Shown here: piece after piece, positions 1 to 6,493 of the stretch | Layout: every line of letters begins with the position of its first letter | Position numbering within the stretch: position 1 is the first letter of the stretch | Source of the DNA: Planctomycetota bacterium | GTDB taxonomy: Bacteria > Planctomycetota > Planctomycetia > Pirellulales > Lacipirellulaceae | Assembly: GCA_024278035.1 (NCBI GenBank) | Contig: JAJRUA010000436.1 | Span: 1-8,341, forward strand | Reading direction: 5' to 3' | Length of the DNA stretch: 8,341 bases | The notes under the pieces: model-generated | Told to the model about the DNA's origin: nothing | Databases searched by the model: none | Seen by the model: the letters and a program-made list of their open reading frames with translations, nothing else | Translations under genes and position numbers: made by a program

Positions 1-2017
1 ACCGCGCCTCGGATCGAGCCTGTTCGCGATCGTTGACCGTGATCGCTTCAGCCAGTCGCCGGAGGGGCTCCTGGGCAGCATTGCGATACGCTTCGGCCAT
101 CAAATAGAGCGCCTGTCGGTGCTGTCGGTCCTCGGGATAACGGTCGATCGCTTCGGTGAGCGTGTTGATTGCCTCAATGTGCCTCTCTTCCTCGACCAGC
201 AATCTTCCTAATTCAAACAGAGAATCTCGCCATTCAGGGCTAACCGGGGTCATATCGGTCCGCAGCAAATTATGCCGTAGAAGCTGTTCAGCTTTTGCAT
301 TCTTTCCTTGTAAGCGATAGGCACTCGCACATTTTAGTCTTGCCTGATAGGAAGAGCCATCATTGGGATGAAATTCCAGGCATTCTTGGAAGGCTTTGAT
401 CGCTGCCGCGGGTTGGTTTTGTGCTAGATGAGCCTCGCCCAACCGAAGCAATGCAAGCGCGTTGCGTAGCTCAGGCTCGTTGCGGAGATATCTGTCGATT
501 ACTCGTGAGGCACTGCTGTAACTTTGGCCTTTTAAGTAGGCATCGGACGCGTCCCAAAGGTCATCAACAAACTGCCGAGAGGCAAACCGAGCTTCGGCAA
601 GTTGTTCATAGGCCATGCCGGCCTCACGCAATTTTTTCCGACCTTCGCGGAGAGCCACTGAGGCGAGGGAATCTCGAAGTTCTGCCTGGTGAATGTAATC
701 ATCGCCCCATTTCCGCAAGGTTTGAGCGCGCAAGGCGAGTTGCTGCTTTCTTGGAAATAAGGGCGTTAGTCGATTGGCTAAGGCAATCGCTTGATCGAAG
801 TGCTTTGTGCGTAAAAAGAGTTGATGGGCTTCCTGTAGTCGCGATCGCACTTCGCTTAATGAAAGTAGGCTACTACGGTAAGCTGAGGGGTTTTCGAGCG
901 AGTCGAGCGCTCGGCGGTAAGCTTCTAAAGCCTCTTGCGACTTCTTAGCTGCTTGGAGCAAATCACCTTCAGCAAGAGCGGCCGCAATGCCGGCGGGAGA
1001 AGTACCATGGCTACGTCGTAATTCGGCGTAGCGAGAAAGGGCTTCCTCATCTTGACCGGTTAGCTGGAGAATGCGCGCAAGATAATAATCACTTTCTCTG
1101 GAAATATCCGTCGAGAGTTTGTCGAGCCGACGTGCTTGCTTCAAGGCTTCGGTTGCTTGGGTGGCCAGTGGGCCGGGCCGTTTTCCTTTGGGGATCGCTT
1201 CAAGTTTTGCAACAAGCACCAAGCCTTCGACCAGTCGGCGACGCGCCACCTCAGCGCTTTCACCCGCCTTGTCGATCGAGGCCATTGCCTCATCGGTCTG
1301 ACCGATTGCTGCCAAAGCTTCGGCACGTAACAGCATTGCCTTGGCTCGTTCTTCTTCCGCCATCGACTCGTCTTGAATCGCAAGGTCAAGCTGTGCGACG
1401 GCCTCGGCATAGCGTGGCTTGGGAGCATAGAAATAGGCTTCGGCAAGCAGATAGTGGGCGTGTGAGGTGCCTTCGGCTCCCGCTTCAAACGCTTCGAGAA
1501 GCACCTCCACTCCAGCCGAGAGCTGTCGGCTTTCGATTAGGCTTTTTCCAAGCAGATAAAGTCCCTCCGCTTCGCGGCCTTCAGGAAAACCAATCGTTCT
1601 TGCTTCGGAAAGATACTTCGAAGCGATGAAATACTCCGAGCGTTGCCGATCAGCCGACCAATGGCGATTCGCATCACGGCACTTGAGGGCTCCAAGCACA
1701 AACAGAGGGCCGCCGTACTCGCCAACAGAGAGGGTTTGCTCTTGCATCTGGGTGACGATCGCTTGAGCAAGTTCATCTTCACCGTCGTCGAGGGCCCGAA
1801 GGGCTTGCTCAATTGTTGCAACATCCGGCTGAACCGCGTAACTAGCCATGGTCAGCCAGCCGGCAATCGTCACGATTGAAATCAGAACGAACCCACCGCC
1901 AATCACCATCGTGCGCTGTGGGTTTCCTGCGGTCCAGGCGCGGGCGCGGGCTAACACCCCGCCGTTTGACGGTTCGTCTTCGGTTTCTTGTTCCGGTTTT
2001 TCTTGGGGGGATGCCAT
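1..2017 (-). CDS. Membrane-anchored tetratricopeptide-repeat (TPR) protein, C-terminus beyond window
   Basis: The frame is open without a stop from the ATG at 2017 down to the left edge, giving at least 672 residues. Residues 1-36 are polar (start MASPQEKPEQETEDEP) and are followed by one hydrophobic segment at about 37-60 (VIGGGFVLISIVTIAGWL), consistent with a signal anchor. The remainder is a helical, Ala/Glu/Leu-rich array of degenerate TPRs. The clearest repeats are near residue 525-560 (AAIKAFQECLEFHPND) and about 610-645 (AINTLTEAIDRYPED followed by ALYLMAEAYRNAA). TPR arrays form superhelical protein-interaction surfaces. By analogy with similar anchored TPR proteins, the array probably lies outside the inner membrane, but orientation is inferred. 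No catalytic domain is seen in the visible part. The start is fixed by GGAGG five bases upstream; an in-frame ATG at 2029 is the alternative. Partners and exact role are unknown. Family assignment is confident; function is not. Confidence 0.88.
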   Translation of the reverse strand, partial: MASPQEKPEQETEDEPSNGGVLARARAWTAGNPQRTMVIGGGFVLISIVTIAGWLTMASYAVQPDVATIEQALRALDDGEDELAQAIVTQMQEQTLSVGEYGGPLFVLGALKCRDANRHWSADRQRSEYFIASKYLSEARTIGFPEGREAEGLYLLGKSLIESRQLSAGVEVLLEAFEAGAEGTSHAHYLLAEAYFYAPKPRYAEAVAQLDLAIQDESMAEEERAKAMLLRAEALAAIGQTDEAMASIDKAGESAEVARRRLVEGLVLVAKLEAIPKGKRPGPLATQATEALKQARRLDKLSTDISRESDYYLARILQLTGQDEEALSRYAELRRSHGTSPAGIAAALAEGDLLQAAKKSQEALEAYRRALDSLENPSAYRSSLLSLSEVRSRLQEAHQLFLRTKHFDQAIALANRLTPLFPRKQQLALRAQTLRKWGDDYIHQAELRDSLASVALREGRKKLREAGMAYEQLAEARFASRQFVDDLWDASDAYLKGQSYSSASRVIDRYLRNEPELRNALALLRLGEAHLAQNQPAAAIKAFQECLEFHPNDGSSYQARLKCASAYRLQGKNAKAEQLLRHNLLRTDMTPVSPEWRDSLFELGRLLVEEERHIEAINTLTEAIDRYPEDRQHRQALYLMAEAYRNAAQEPLRRLAEAITVNDREQARSEAR

Positions 2018-2022
2018 GATGG

Positions 2023-2027
2023 CCTCC
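2023..2027 (-). promoter_or_regulatory. Ribosome binding site of the TPR gene
   Basis: On the minus strand this reads GGAGG, five bases before the ATG at 2017. It overlaps the region just after an alternative in-frame ATG at 2029, so it favours 2017 as the translation start. Confidence 0.6.
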
Positions 2028-2077
2028 ATGCCATCTGGTCGGTGCCGCACAAGCGACGCGTATTAGCAGAGGAGGCT

Positions 2078-2105
2078 TTTACAAGCAGAGGCGGTCGCGT
2101 GTCAA
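2078..2105 (-). promoter_or_regulatory. Candidate sigma-70-type promoter for the TPR gene
   Basis: On the minus strand a perfect -35 hexamer TTGACA (2105-2100) is followed, 16 bases later, by TGTAAA (2083-2078), which matches the TATAAT consensus at four of six positions. Transcription would start near 2070, leaving a leader of about 50 bases before the ATG at 2017. The -35 match is strong and the -10 match is weak. This is a pattern match only. Confidence 0.35.
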
Positions 2106-2244
2106 TCGCGCCGTGGAAGGACACGAGACAAGGGGTGCAGGCACTTACTTCTGGAGCATCCGGCTGTAGAGATTCTCGATAGGTAATTTTGGCGAGAGGT
2201 GGATTAAGATTCAACCAGTAGTTGGGGTATCTAGCTAAACAAGA

Positions 2245-2249
2245 AAGGA
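2245..2249 (+). promoter_or_regulatory. Ribosome binding site of the small gene at 2257
   Basis: AAGGA lies seven bases before the ATG at 2257. This is one of the better Shine-Dalgarno signals in the window and is the main support for the short reading frame being translated. Confidence 0.5.
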
Positions 2250-2256
2250 ATCTACC

Positions 2257-2448
2257 ATGGGAAAGGAATCCCAAATCGACCAGTTTGAGTTGTCTCCATT
2301 GGCCCACCAGAAGACGCAGGGGTTGCTGTCAATGCTGGCGGAAGGCGGTTTTGGAGATGGCGGTCGTCTGCCGAAGGCCACCGACTTTGCTACCATCGAG
2401 GAGTTCGGACATCGTAACCGTTCACACCCTGGTTGCAAATTGGCGTAG
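2257..2448 (+). CDS. Small hypothetical protein (63 aa)
   Basis: The frame runs from ATG at 2257 to TAG at 2446-2448 and encodes 63 residues, beginning MGKESQIDQFELSPLAHQ. I do not recognise it. The product is hydrophilic with no membrane segment or signal peptide. The middle is glycine-rich (AEGGFGDGGRLPKATDF), and the C-terminus is basic with a single Cys (HRNRSHPGCKLA). Support comes from a well-placed AAGGA ribosome binding site and a protein-like composition; overlapping frames give arginine- and cysteine-rich sequences that look like shadows. It is divergent from the TPR gene across about 240 bases and has no downstream partner. The Cys and His near the end do not make a recognisable metal-binding motif. 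It could be a real small protein, the remnant of a longer gene, or a chance frame. Confidence 0.5.
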   Translation: MGKESQIDQFELSPLAHQKTQGLLSMLAEGGFGDGGRLPKATDFATIEEFGHRNRSHPGCKLA

Positions 2449-2579
2449 TCGGCTAGTGCTGCGTCATAGCTAAAAAAAGGGCTCTTCGCCGGAATCGGTG
2501 GGTGAAAATGACATCAAATTGACAACGGGACCTCAGCTCAGGCTCGTCAGAGGGCCATTTTCCGAAGACAGGGGCCCCC

Positions 2580-2626
2580 CCCTCGCATCAGCCCTCAGAC
2601 GGCGGGGCGAAGGGCTGATGCGAGGG
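2580..2626. repeat. 16-bp perfect inverted repeat with 15-nt loop
   Basis: The left arm CCCTCGCATCAGCCCT (2580-2595) is the exact reverse complement of AGGGCTGATGCGAGGG (2611-2626). The 15-base GC-rich loop is at 2596-2610. The hairpin would be very stable on either strand. No T-run follows it in either direction, so a classical terminator is unlikely. Its termini differ from the GGCGAGC elements elsewhere in the window, so it seems to belong to a separate repeat type or to be a unique structure. Confidence 0.75.
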
Positions 2627-2839
2627 CGACGGCGGAGGGGCTAGCCAACTCTTTTATGTATACAAACGTCTATGTAATCCGTGCGTTTTGATCCCGTTGA
2701 TGTTCTGATACTCACTTATAAGCACTCGTTAAACCACTGGAAATACCGTGTAAAGGATAGGTTGAATCCTCCAAATCGGCTGATATCCACCCACTGATTT
2801 TGGTGAGGAGGCCAAAGAAAGGAGAAGACGAACTCGGGC

Positions 2840-2955
2840 GGCGAGAGGCGTGGCCCCCGATAGCGGAGGTGGTAACGTTGCACGGACAATCGGCCCGCCG
2901 ATTGGGCACGGGGCGATCCGGAGGGCATCGGGGGGCTTACGCCCCACCGCTCGCC
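2840..2955. repeat. Decayed copy of the GGCGAGC palindromic element
   Basis: The right part (2927-2955) matches the right arm of the element at 4134-4162 at 28 of 29 positions: it reads CTTACG where the other copy reads CTGACG. A weaker left arm may be at 2840-2863, starting GGCGAG and ending CCCCCGATAG, with an apparent internal deletion relative to the intact copy. The interior holds a perfect palindrome CAATCGGCCCGCCGATTG (2887-2904). Within the right arm, GGGGC-TTAC-GCCCC (2932-2945) forms a small stem-loop typical of REP units. It lies just downstream of the binding-protein gene's stop codon, so it would be in that transcript's 3' region. The right arm is certain; the left arm is inferred. 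Confidence 0.6.
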
Positions 2956-2966
2956 ATTTGCCATTT
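2953..2966. repeat. Two tandem GCCATTT heptamers
   Basis: GCCATTT occurs twice in direct tandem and is followed by GCCG. It begins inside the last bases of the adjoining palindromic element. It is short enough to be chance on its own, but two other heptamer families occur in the window. Confidence 0.4.
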
Positions 2967-2991
2967 GCCGTCGAATGTAAGGGGAATGCTG

Positions 2992-4035
2992 CTACAGCGC
3001 TACGGAAAACTCTTCGGCTAAAAACTTTGCGGAAGCACCCCAGACGTCGGCGGCCGCGTCGTAGTTGACCTCCATCGGCTTGATTTCTTTGGGCGTCTTG
3101 ACTCGGGGCGTCGAGTTGCTGTGGCGGTTCAGGGGAATCTGGGCACTCGGACCATCGACCAGTCGGCATTCAACCATCGGCGTCAATAAGAACTCGATCA
3201 AGGCGTGGCCAGCAACCGGGTTGGGCGAATCCTTGATGAGTGCGACCGTGTTAGGGATAAAGAGCGTGCCAAGCGCTTCGGTGTCCGATGCGTCTTTGGG
3301 TTGGTCGGGATAGATAATCATGACCGGCTGGCCCGATTCAACTTCAATCATCGCGTCGTCCGTGTCGGTGAGGCCCCATTTGAGTTTGCCACTGGCGACT
3401 TCTTGGGCGACCCGTTTGTTGCCAGAGAGGATGCGGCAGTTGCTTTTGACTCGCTTAAAAAATTTCTCGGCACGCTCGGTGCCCCACACCTCGAACAGGC
3501 AGGCGGCATGGGTAGCGGTCGTGCCGAACAACGGCTTGGCGATTCCGCAACGGTCGTACCACTGGGGATCGGTAAGGTCTTCAATCGATCGGGGATGTCT
3601 CGCTTCGGGAACCAAGTTCGTGTTGACCAGAATCACTCGTGCCCGTGCAGCAAAGCCGTGCCAGTCGTATTCGGGTGAACGAAACTCGGCGGGGTACTCT
3701 GCCGAGGCATCCAGGATTTGTTTCCTCAGGACCCCTTTCTTTTTGAGCCGCAAGGTTTGGAGGATTTCGTTATTCCAAAAAACATCGCACTGGGGGCGTT
3801 TCGCTTCGGCGATGAGGGCATTGGCCAGGCCAATCGTTTTGGTCGATTCCGTATCGTACTTCGCCCGGACTTTGATGCCTGTTTGGCGAGTGAAGGCGGC
3901 GAAGATCGGCTTCGAGAACTCTTCATCAAGGGCCGTGTAGACAACCACCTCCTCAGGAACGGGCGTCGTAGAGCCACAACCGACGGCGATGGCCAAAACG
4001 AGAAGTAAAAAATGGCGGATTGGGGAGAGTGTCAT
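2992..4035 (-). CDS. ABC-type extracellular solute-binding lipoprotein (Fe3+-binding AfuA/FbpA-like family)
   Basis: This encodes 347 residues from ATG at 4035 to TAG at 2992. The N-terminus is a lipoprotein signal peptide: MTLSPIRH, a hydrophobic core, then AVG-Cys20 as a lipobox-like site. The mature protein begins with a typical family-1 binding-protein strand (VVVYTALDEEFSKPIF, 30-45), then TGIKVRAKYDTE (52-63), CDVFWNNE (83-90) and GLTDTDDA (221-228). These resemble the iron(III)-binding AfuA/FbpA/FutA-like group. I cannot identify the paired iron-binding tyrosines with confidence, so the ligand is open. No permease or ATPase gene is adjacent, so it is an orphan or works with a transporter elsewhere. 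The frame extends upstream to an ATG at 4128, but that start lies in the loop of a palindromic repeat and would put 31 residues before the signal peptide, so 4035 is preferred. No clear Shine-Dalgarno sequence is seen. Confidence 0.88.
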   Translation of the reverse strand: MTLSPIRHFLLLVLAIAVGCGSTTPVPEEVVVYTALDEEFSKPIFAAFTRQTGIKVRAKYDTESTKTIGLANALIAEAKRPQCDVFWNNEILQTLRLKKKGVLRKQILDASAEYPAEFRSPEYDWHGFAARARVILVNTNLVPEARHPRSIEDLTDPQWYDRCGIAKPLFGTTATHAACLFEVWGTERAEKFFKRVKSNCRILSGNKRVAQEVASGKLKWGLTDTDDAMIEVESGQPVMIIYPDQPKDASDTEALGTLFIPNTVALIKDSPNPVAGHALIEFLLTPMVECRLVDGPSAQIPLNRHSNSTPRVKTPKEIKPMEVNYDAAADVWGASAKFLAEEFSVAL

Positions 4036-4077
4036 TGATTCGTTCGTGACGGCTGTGTTACGGTTGAGGGGAAGGTT

Positions 4078-4162
4078 GGCGAGCGGTGGGGCGTCAGCCC
4101 CCCGATAATAGGGCCTTCTTAGAAACAACTATTATCGGGGGGCTGACGCCCCACCGCTCGCC
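4078..4162. repeat. Palindromic element with 34-bp perfect arms (REP/BIME- or MITE-like)
   Basis: The left arm at 4078-4111 starts GGCGAGCGGTGGGGCGTCAG and ends CCCGATAATAG. The right arm at 4129-4162 is its exact reverse complement over all 34 positions. The loop is 17 bases (4112-4128). Each arm can also fold alone through GGGGC-GTCA-GCCCC, the arrangement seen in paired REP (BIME) units. It occupies the divergent intergenic space between the binding-protein gene, whose ATG is 43 bases away, and the hydrolase gene. It may affect transcription of either gene, but that is inference. Partial copies occur at 2927-2955 and, with a diverged interior, at 7719-7813. No flanking target-site duplication is evident. 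Confidence 0.9.
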
Positions 4163-4189
4163 TGCTAGATAGAGTGGCAATCTCTTCAA

Positions 4190-4210
4190 CTAGCGCCTAG
4201 CGTCTAATAA
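4190..4210 (+). repeat. CTAGCNN heptamer repeats (three units, third degenerate)
   Basis: The units are CTAGCGC, CTAGCGT and CTAATAA in direct tandem. The array ends 18 bases before the hydrolase start codon. The 14-mer AACTAGCGCCTAGC at 4188-4201 recurs exactly, twice, at 7048-7075, upstream of another gene. Confidence 0.65.
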
Positions 4211-4228
4211 CTCCAAGGCCCCTTCGTA

Positions 4229-4963
4229 ATGCGTCTTCTGTTGCTTGGCTCGGGTGGTTACCACCCCAACGAACGCCGCCATACGGCGTGCCTGATGCTG
4301 CCTGAGCTGGGCCTGCTGATCGACGCCGGCACGGCGGCCTTTCGTGTGTCGCGGCACATCGCGACCGACACGCTTCATGTCGTTCTCACCCACGCTCATT
4401 TGGACCACACCGTAGGGCTCACCTACCTTTTTGGCCTGACCCATCAAGAAAAATCCGTTGAGATCGTCGTCCATGCCGCCCCTGAGGTGATCGATGCTGT
4501 GCAAAACCATTTGCTCGACAAGCGGCTCTTTCCGATCAACCCGGCATCGCGATTTGTGGAACTTGGCAAGAAATTGACGTTTTCCGGTGGGGTAAGTGTC
4601 ATGACATTCCCGCTGGACCATCCGGGCGGTTCGCTAGGTTTGCGCGTCGAACAGGGAGGACAGTCTTTGGCTTATGTCACGGATACAAAACGTCTCTCAC
4701 CCGAAGGGATCGAAGCGATTCGTGGCGTCGATTTACTACTGCACGAAGCTTACTCCGACGAATCCGAGCGGGACTTTTCTGAAATGACAGGCCACTCGAC
4801 CGCCGAAGACGCTGCCCAGGCCGCAATGGACGCGGGCGTGGGGCGACTCCTGTTGATTCACCCTAATCCTCGCACTGAGAGCGAAGAAGTCGCCCAAGCC
4901 GAAGCAGCAGCGATCTTTCCCGGTGCCGCGTACGCCCACGACCAACAGGAAGTGGCTTTCTGA
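4229..4963 (+). CDS. Metallo-beta-lactamase-fold hydrolase, RNase Z-like
   Basis: This encodes 244 residues. The MBL-fold signature is complete: strand MRLLLLGSGG (1-10), LLIDAGT (29-35), and the metal-binding motif THAHLDH (54-60; His55, His57, Asp59, His60). Further likely ligands are His131 (FPLDHPGG), Asp152 (YVTDTK) and His211 (LLLIHPNP). The segment LLLHEAYSDE (169-178) followed by TGHSTAEDAAQAA (187-199) resembles the HEAT.../GHS(T)A region of RNase Z (ElaC-type) proteins. The length is shorter than the roughly 300 residues usual for RNase Z, and no clear tRNA-binding exosite arm is visible. It may therefore be an RNase Z-like phosphodiesterase or a general MBL hydrolase with two metal ions (usually zinc), acting in the cytoplasm. 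No signal peptide is present. The ATG at 4229 begins directly with the first conserved strand; only a weak AAGG at 4215-4218 precedes it. It converges with the next gene. Confidence 0.9.
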   Translation: MRLLLLGSGGYHPNERRHTACLMLPELGLLIDAGTAAFRVSRHIATDTLHVVLTHAHLDHTVGLTYLFGLTHQEKSVEIVVHAAPEVIDAVQNHLLDKRLFPINPASRFVELGKKLTFSGGVSVMTFPLDHPGGSLGLRVEQGGQSLAYVTDTKRLSPEGIEAIRGVDLLLHEAYSDESERDFSEMTGHSTAEDAAQAAMDAGVGRLLLIHPNPRTESEEVAQAEAAAIFPGAAYAHDQQEVAF

Positions 4964-4997
4964 ATGCGCAATCCGAAATCCCACTTCCGCATTCAGA
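4959..4997. terminator. Candidate bidirectional terminator stem-loop between convergent genes
   Basis: TCTGAATGCG (4959-4968) pairs exactly with CGCATTCAGA (4988-4997), giving a 10-bp stem with a 19-base loop. It spans the end of the hydrolase gene, the whole 29-base convergent gap and the last codons of the monooxygenase gene. There is no strong T-run on either side, so classical intrinsic termination is not assured. The position between two converging genes is the main argument for this role. Confidence 0.4.
4968..4981 (+). repeat. NNAATCC heptamer repeats (two units)
   Basis: GCAATCC and GAAATCC follow each other in tandem, inside the loop of the stem-loop at 4959-4997. A related three-unit array is at 7835-7855. 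Confidence 0.45.
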
Positions 4998-6303
4998 CAA
5001 ACCCCCGCAGCTCTCGCCGCAAGGCACGGTGATAACTAAAGTGCTCCACCTCAATTCGATGGCGTGGCGTATCGAGATAACGAATCGATTTTTTTTGCAC
5101 CGGATGTCGCTTGCGGTCGCGAAACGAGTCGAGGGCACCAGGGTTGGTGTCGCAAAGGGTCAAGTATTTTGCAACGAGCTTCGCCTGGGACTCGACAAGG
5201 CACCACTGTCCGCTGTCAGGCTGAATCATGCCGAGGACAAACAGGTCATCCCGCTCGGGATGAAAGACATTGAGATAAAGCTCGGGCCGACCACGATCGA
5301 TATCCCCTTGCCAGTTAAGGTGTTTTACATCGATGAAGGGAAAAGAGAGCTTGTAGCCAGTGGCGTAGACGATCACGTCAAACGGCTCTTCCGTGCCATC
5401 GGTGAAACAGACCGTGTCGCCGTTTAGCCGTTCAATGTCAGGACGAATTTCAAGATCGCCATGCCGGAGCGCGTAAATAAGCTGCGAGTTGATGATCGGA
5501 TGCGATTCGTAAAGCCGATGTGTTGGCTTGGGCAAGCCTGTACCTAGGCGGGTGCCGAGCATGAAGAAGTTGACGACCAGGGCAAACATTCGGCGTAGCC
5601 AAAGGGGAAACCGCCACCGAAGGAGCCGCTCGCCGCAAATGTCGATCGGCGTGCCGTGGAAAAACTTGGGCAAGAAGTGATAACCGCGCCGCAGGCTGAG
5701 CCGCGTTTGGCCAGCGTGGAGCGCACTCTCCACAGCAATGTCGCAGCCAGAGTTACCGCCGCCGACGACCAGCACCCGTTTCTCGGCAAGCACGTCTGGC
5801 CGCTTGTACTCGGCGGAGTGGAGCGTTTGGCCACCGAAGGTTCCTTTGTACTCGGGCCACAACGGGTCCCACACATGCCCGTTGGCGATCGCTAGGCGAC
5901 CGTAATGGCGTTGTTCGCCTGAGGTGAGCGTGACGAGCCAACCTTCGCCATCGGCCATGGGCTCGGCTCGCTGCACGCCACAGCCAAACTCGATATGGTC
6001 CGTTAGTCCAAACTCTTGGGCGTAGCCGCGTACGTATTGGAGAACGAGCCGCTGGCCAGGAAACTCAGGCCAAGACTCGGGCATCGGATAGTCGTTGTAC
6101 TGGGTAAGCAGCTTGGACGAGATCAAATGGGTCGATTCGTAGACGCTGCTGCAAGCGAGCGGTGAGTTCCAATTCCCACCGAGGTCGGCCTCTTGTTCGA
6201 GACAATCGACGAGCCGACCGGCGTCCAATAGGCTTTTGACCATAGCCAATCCGGACGTGCCGGCACCGATAACGCAGACGTGGTCGCAACGATCAAGAAT
6301 CAT
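4993..6303 (-). CDS. Flavin-containing monooxygenase (FMO)-like NAD(P)-binding flavoprotein
   Basis: This encodes 436 residues from ATG at 6303 to TGA at 4993. The FAD-binding Rossmann motif is VIGAGTSGLA (11-20; Gly13, Gly15, Gly18), followed by an acidic strand end (CLEQEADLGGNW, 34-45). The FMO identifying motif FxGxxxHxxxY is present as FGGQTLHSAEYKRP (156-169). The NADPH-binding motif is VVGGGNSGCDIA (179-190), and the C-terminal ATGY is at 314-317. Family members use NADPH, O2 and FAD to oxygenate nucleophilic N or S atoms. The Tyr at the end of the identifying motif favours an FMO over a Baeyer-Villiger enzyme, which usually has Trp. The substrate is unknown. A basic hydrophobic stretch at about 226-250 (LLRWRFPLWLRRMFALVVNF) may contact membrane. 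The frame extends 23 residues upstream to 6372, but the family N-terminus starts just before the GxGxxG strand, so 6303 is preferred. No Shine-Dalgarno is seen. Confidence 0.9.
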   Translation of the reverse strand: MILDRCDHVCVIGAGTSGLAMVKSLLDAGRLVDCLEQEADLGGNWNSPLACSSVYESTHLISSKLLTQYNDYPMPESWPEFPGQRLVLQYVRGYAQEFGLTDHIEFGCGVQRAEPMADGEGWLVTLTSGEQRHYGRLAIANGHVWDPLWPEYKGTFGGQTLHSAEYKRPDVLAEKRVLVVGGGNSGCDIAVESALHAGQTRLSLRRGYHFLPKFFHGTPIDICGERLLRWRFPLWLRRMFALVVNFFMLGTRLGTGLPKPTHRLYESHPIINSQLIYALRHGDLEIRPDIERLNGDTVCFTDGTEEPFDVIVYATGYKLSFPFIDVKHLNWQGDIDRGRPELYLNVFHPERDDLFVLGMIQPDSGQWCLVESQAKLVAKYLTLCDTNPGALDSFRDRKRHPVQKKSIRYLDTPRHRIEVEHFSYHRALRRELRGFV

Positions 6304-6349
6304 GGTGGGAGTTGGCTCGTCTAGGAGTGCTAGGCAGGCGAGGATTCGA

Positions 6350-6367
6350 GGAGGACCCGCGTCCTCC
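6350..6367. promoter_or_regulatory. Short perfect palindrome upstream of the monooxygenase gene
   Basis: GGAGGAC (6350-6356) and GTCCTCC (6361-6367) are exact reverse complements separated by CCGC. It lies 47 bases upstream of the monooxygenase start, in the 190-base divergent gap shared with the HTH regulator gene. It could be an operator, a leader hairpin or a short repeat; nothing in the sequence decides this. Confidence 0.3.
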
Positions 6368-6493
6368 AACATCTCGGGCCTTTAACCATGGGCCTATTCC
6401 TCGGTTTTTCGCCGGGATTTTCGTGCAATCCGCCTACCTAGCGGCTATGCTACAGGCAGTCTCCCTTGGCCGCAATCACGCAATGGTGGAGCC

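Larger units (their letters stand above)
2449..2991. other. Gene-poor intergenic region with several palindromes
   Basis: No reading frame here has a convincing start, composition or recognisable product. The region contains a 16-bp inverted repeat (2580-2626), a relatively AT-rich stretch (about 2641-2780), a short perfect palindrome (2887-2904), a decayed REP-like element (2840-2955) and two GCCATTT heptads (2953-2966). It separates the small plus-strand gene from the 3' end of the minus-strand binding-protein gene, so the two converge across it. No Rho-independent terminator with a clear T-run was found. Confidence 0.6.

Noticed and set aside
421..948. Plus-strand open frame of 175 codons inside the TPR gene
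   Set aside because: It is antisense to a continuous 672-codon minus-strand TPR frame, and its Arg/Cys-rich product looks like a shadow.
2191..2202. GGCGAGAGGTGG upstream of the small gene as a fourth copy of the palindromic element
   Set aside because: It matches 11 of 12 bases of the arm's start, but the following sequence diverges at once and no partner arm is found.
2729..3169. Open frames on both strands across 2716-3169
   Set aside because: Their products are Arg/Pro-rich, translate the REP-like element, overlap the end of the well-supported binding-protein gene, and resemble no protein.
3205..4008. Several plus-strand frames antisense to the binding-protein gene
   Set aside because: They overlap a gene with clear signal peptide and family motifs and show no recognisable domains of their own.
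4190..4621. Minus-strand frame of 143 codons overlapping the MBL hydrolase
   Set aside because: It is antisense to a gene with a complete metal-binding signature and has no features of its own.
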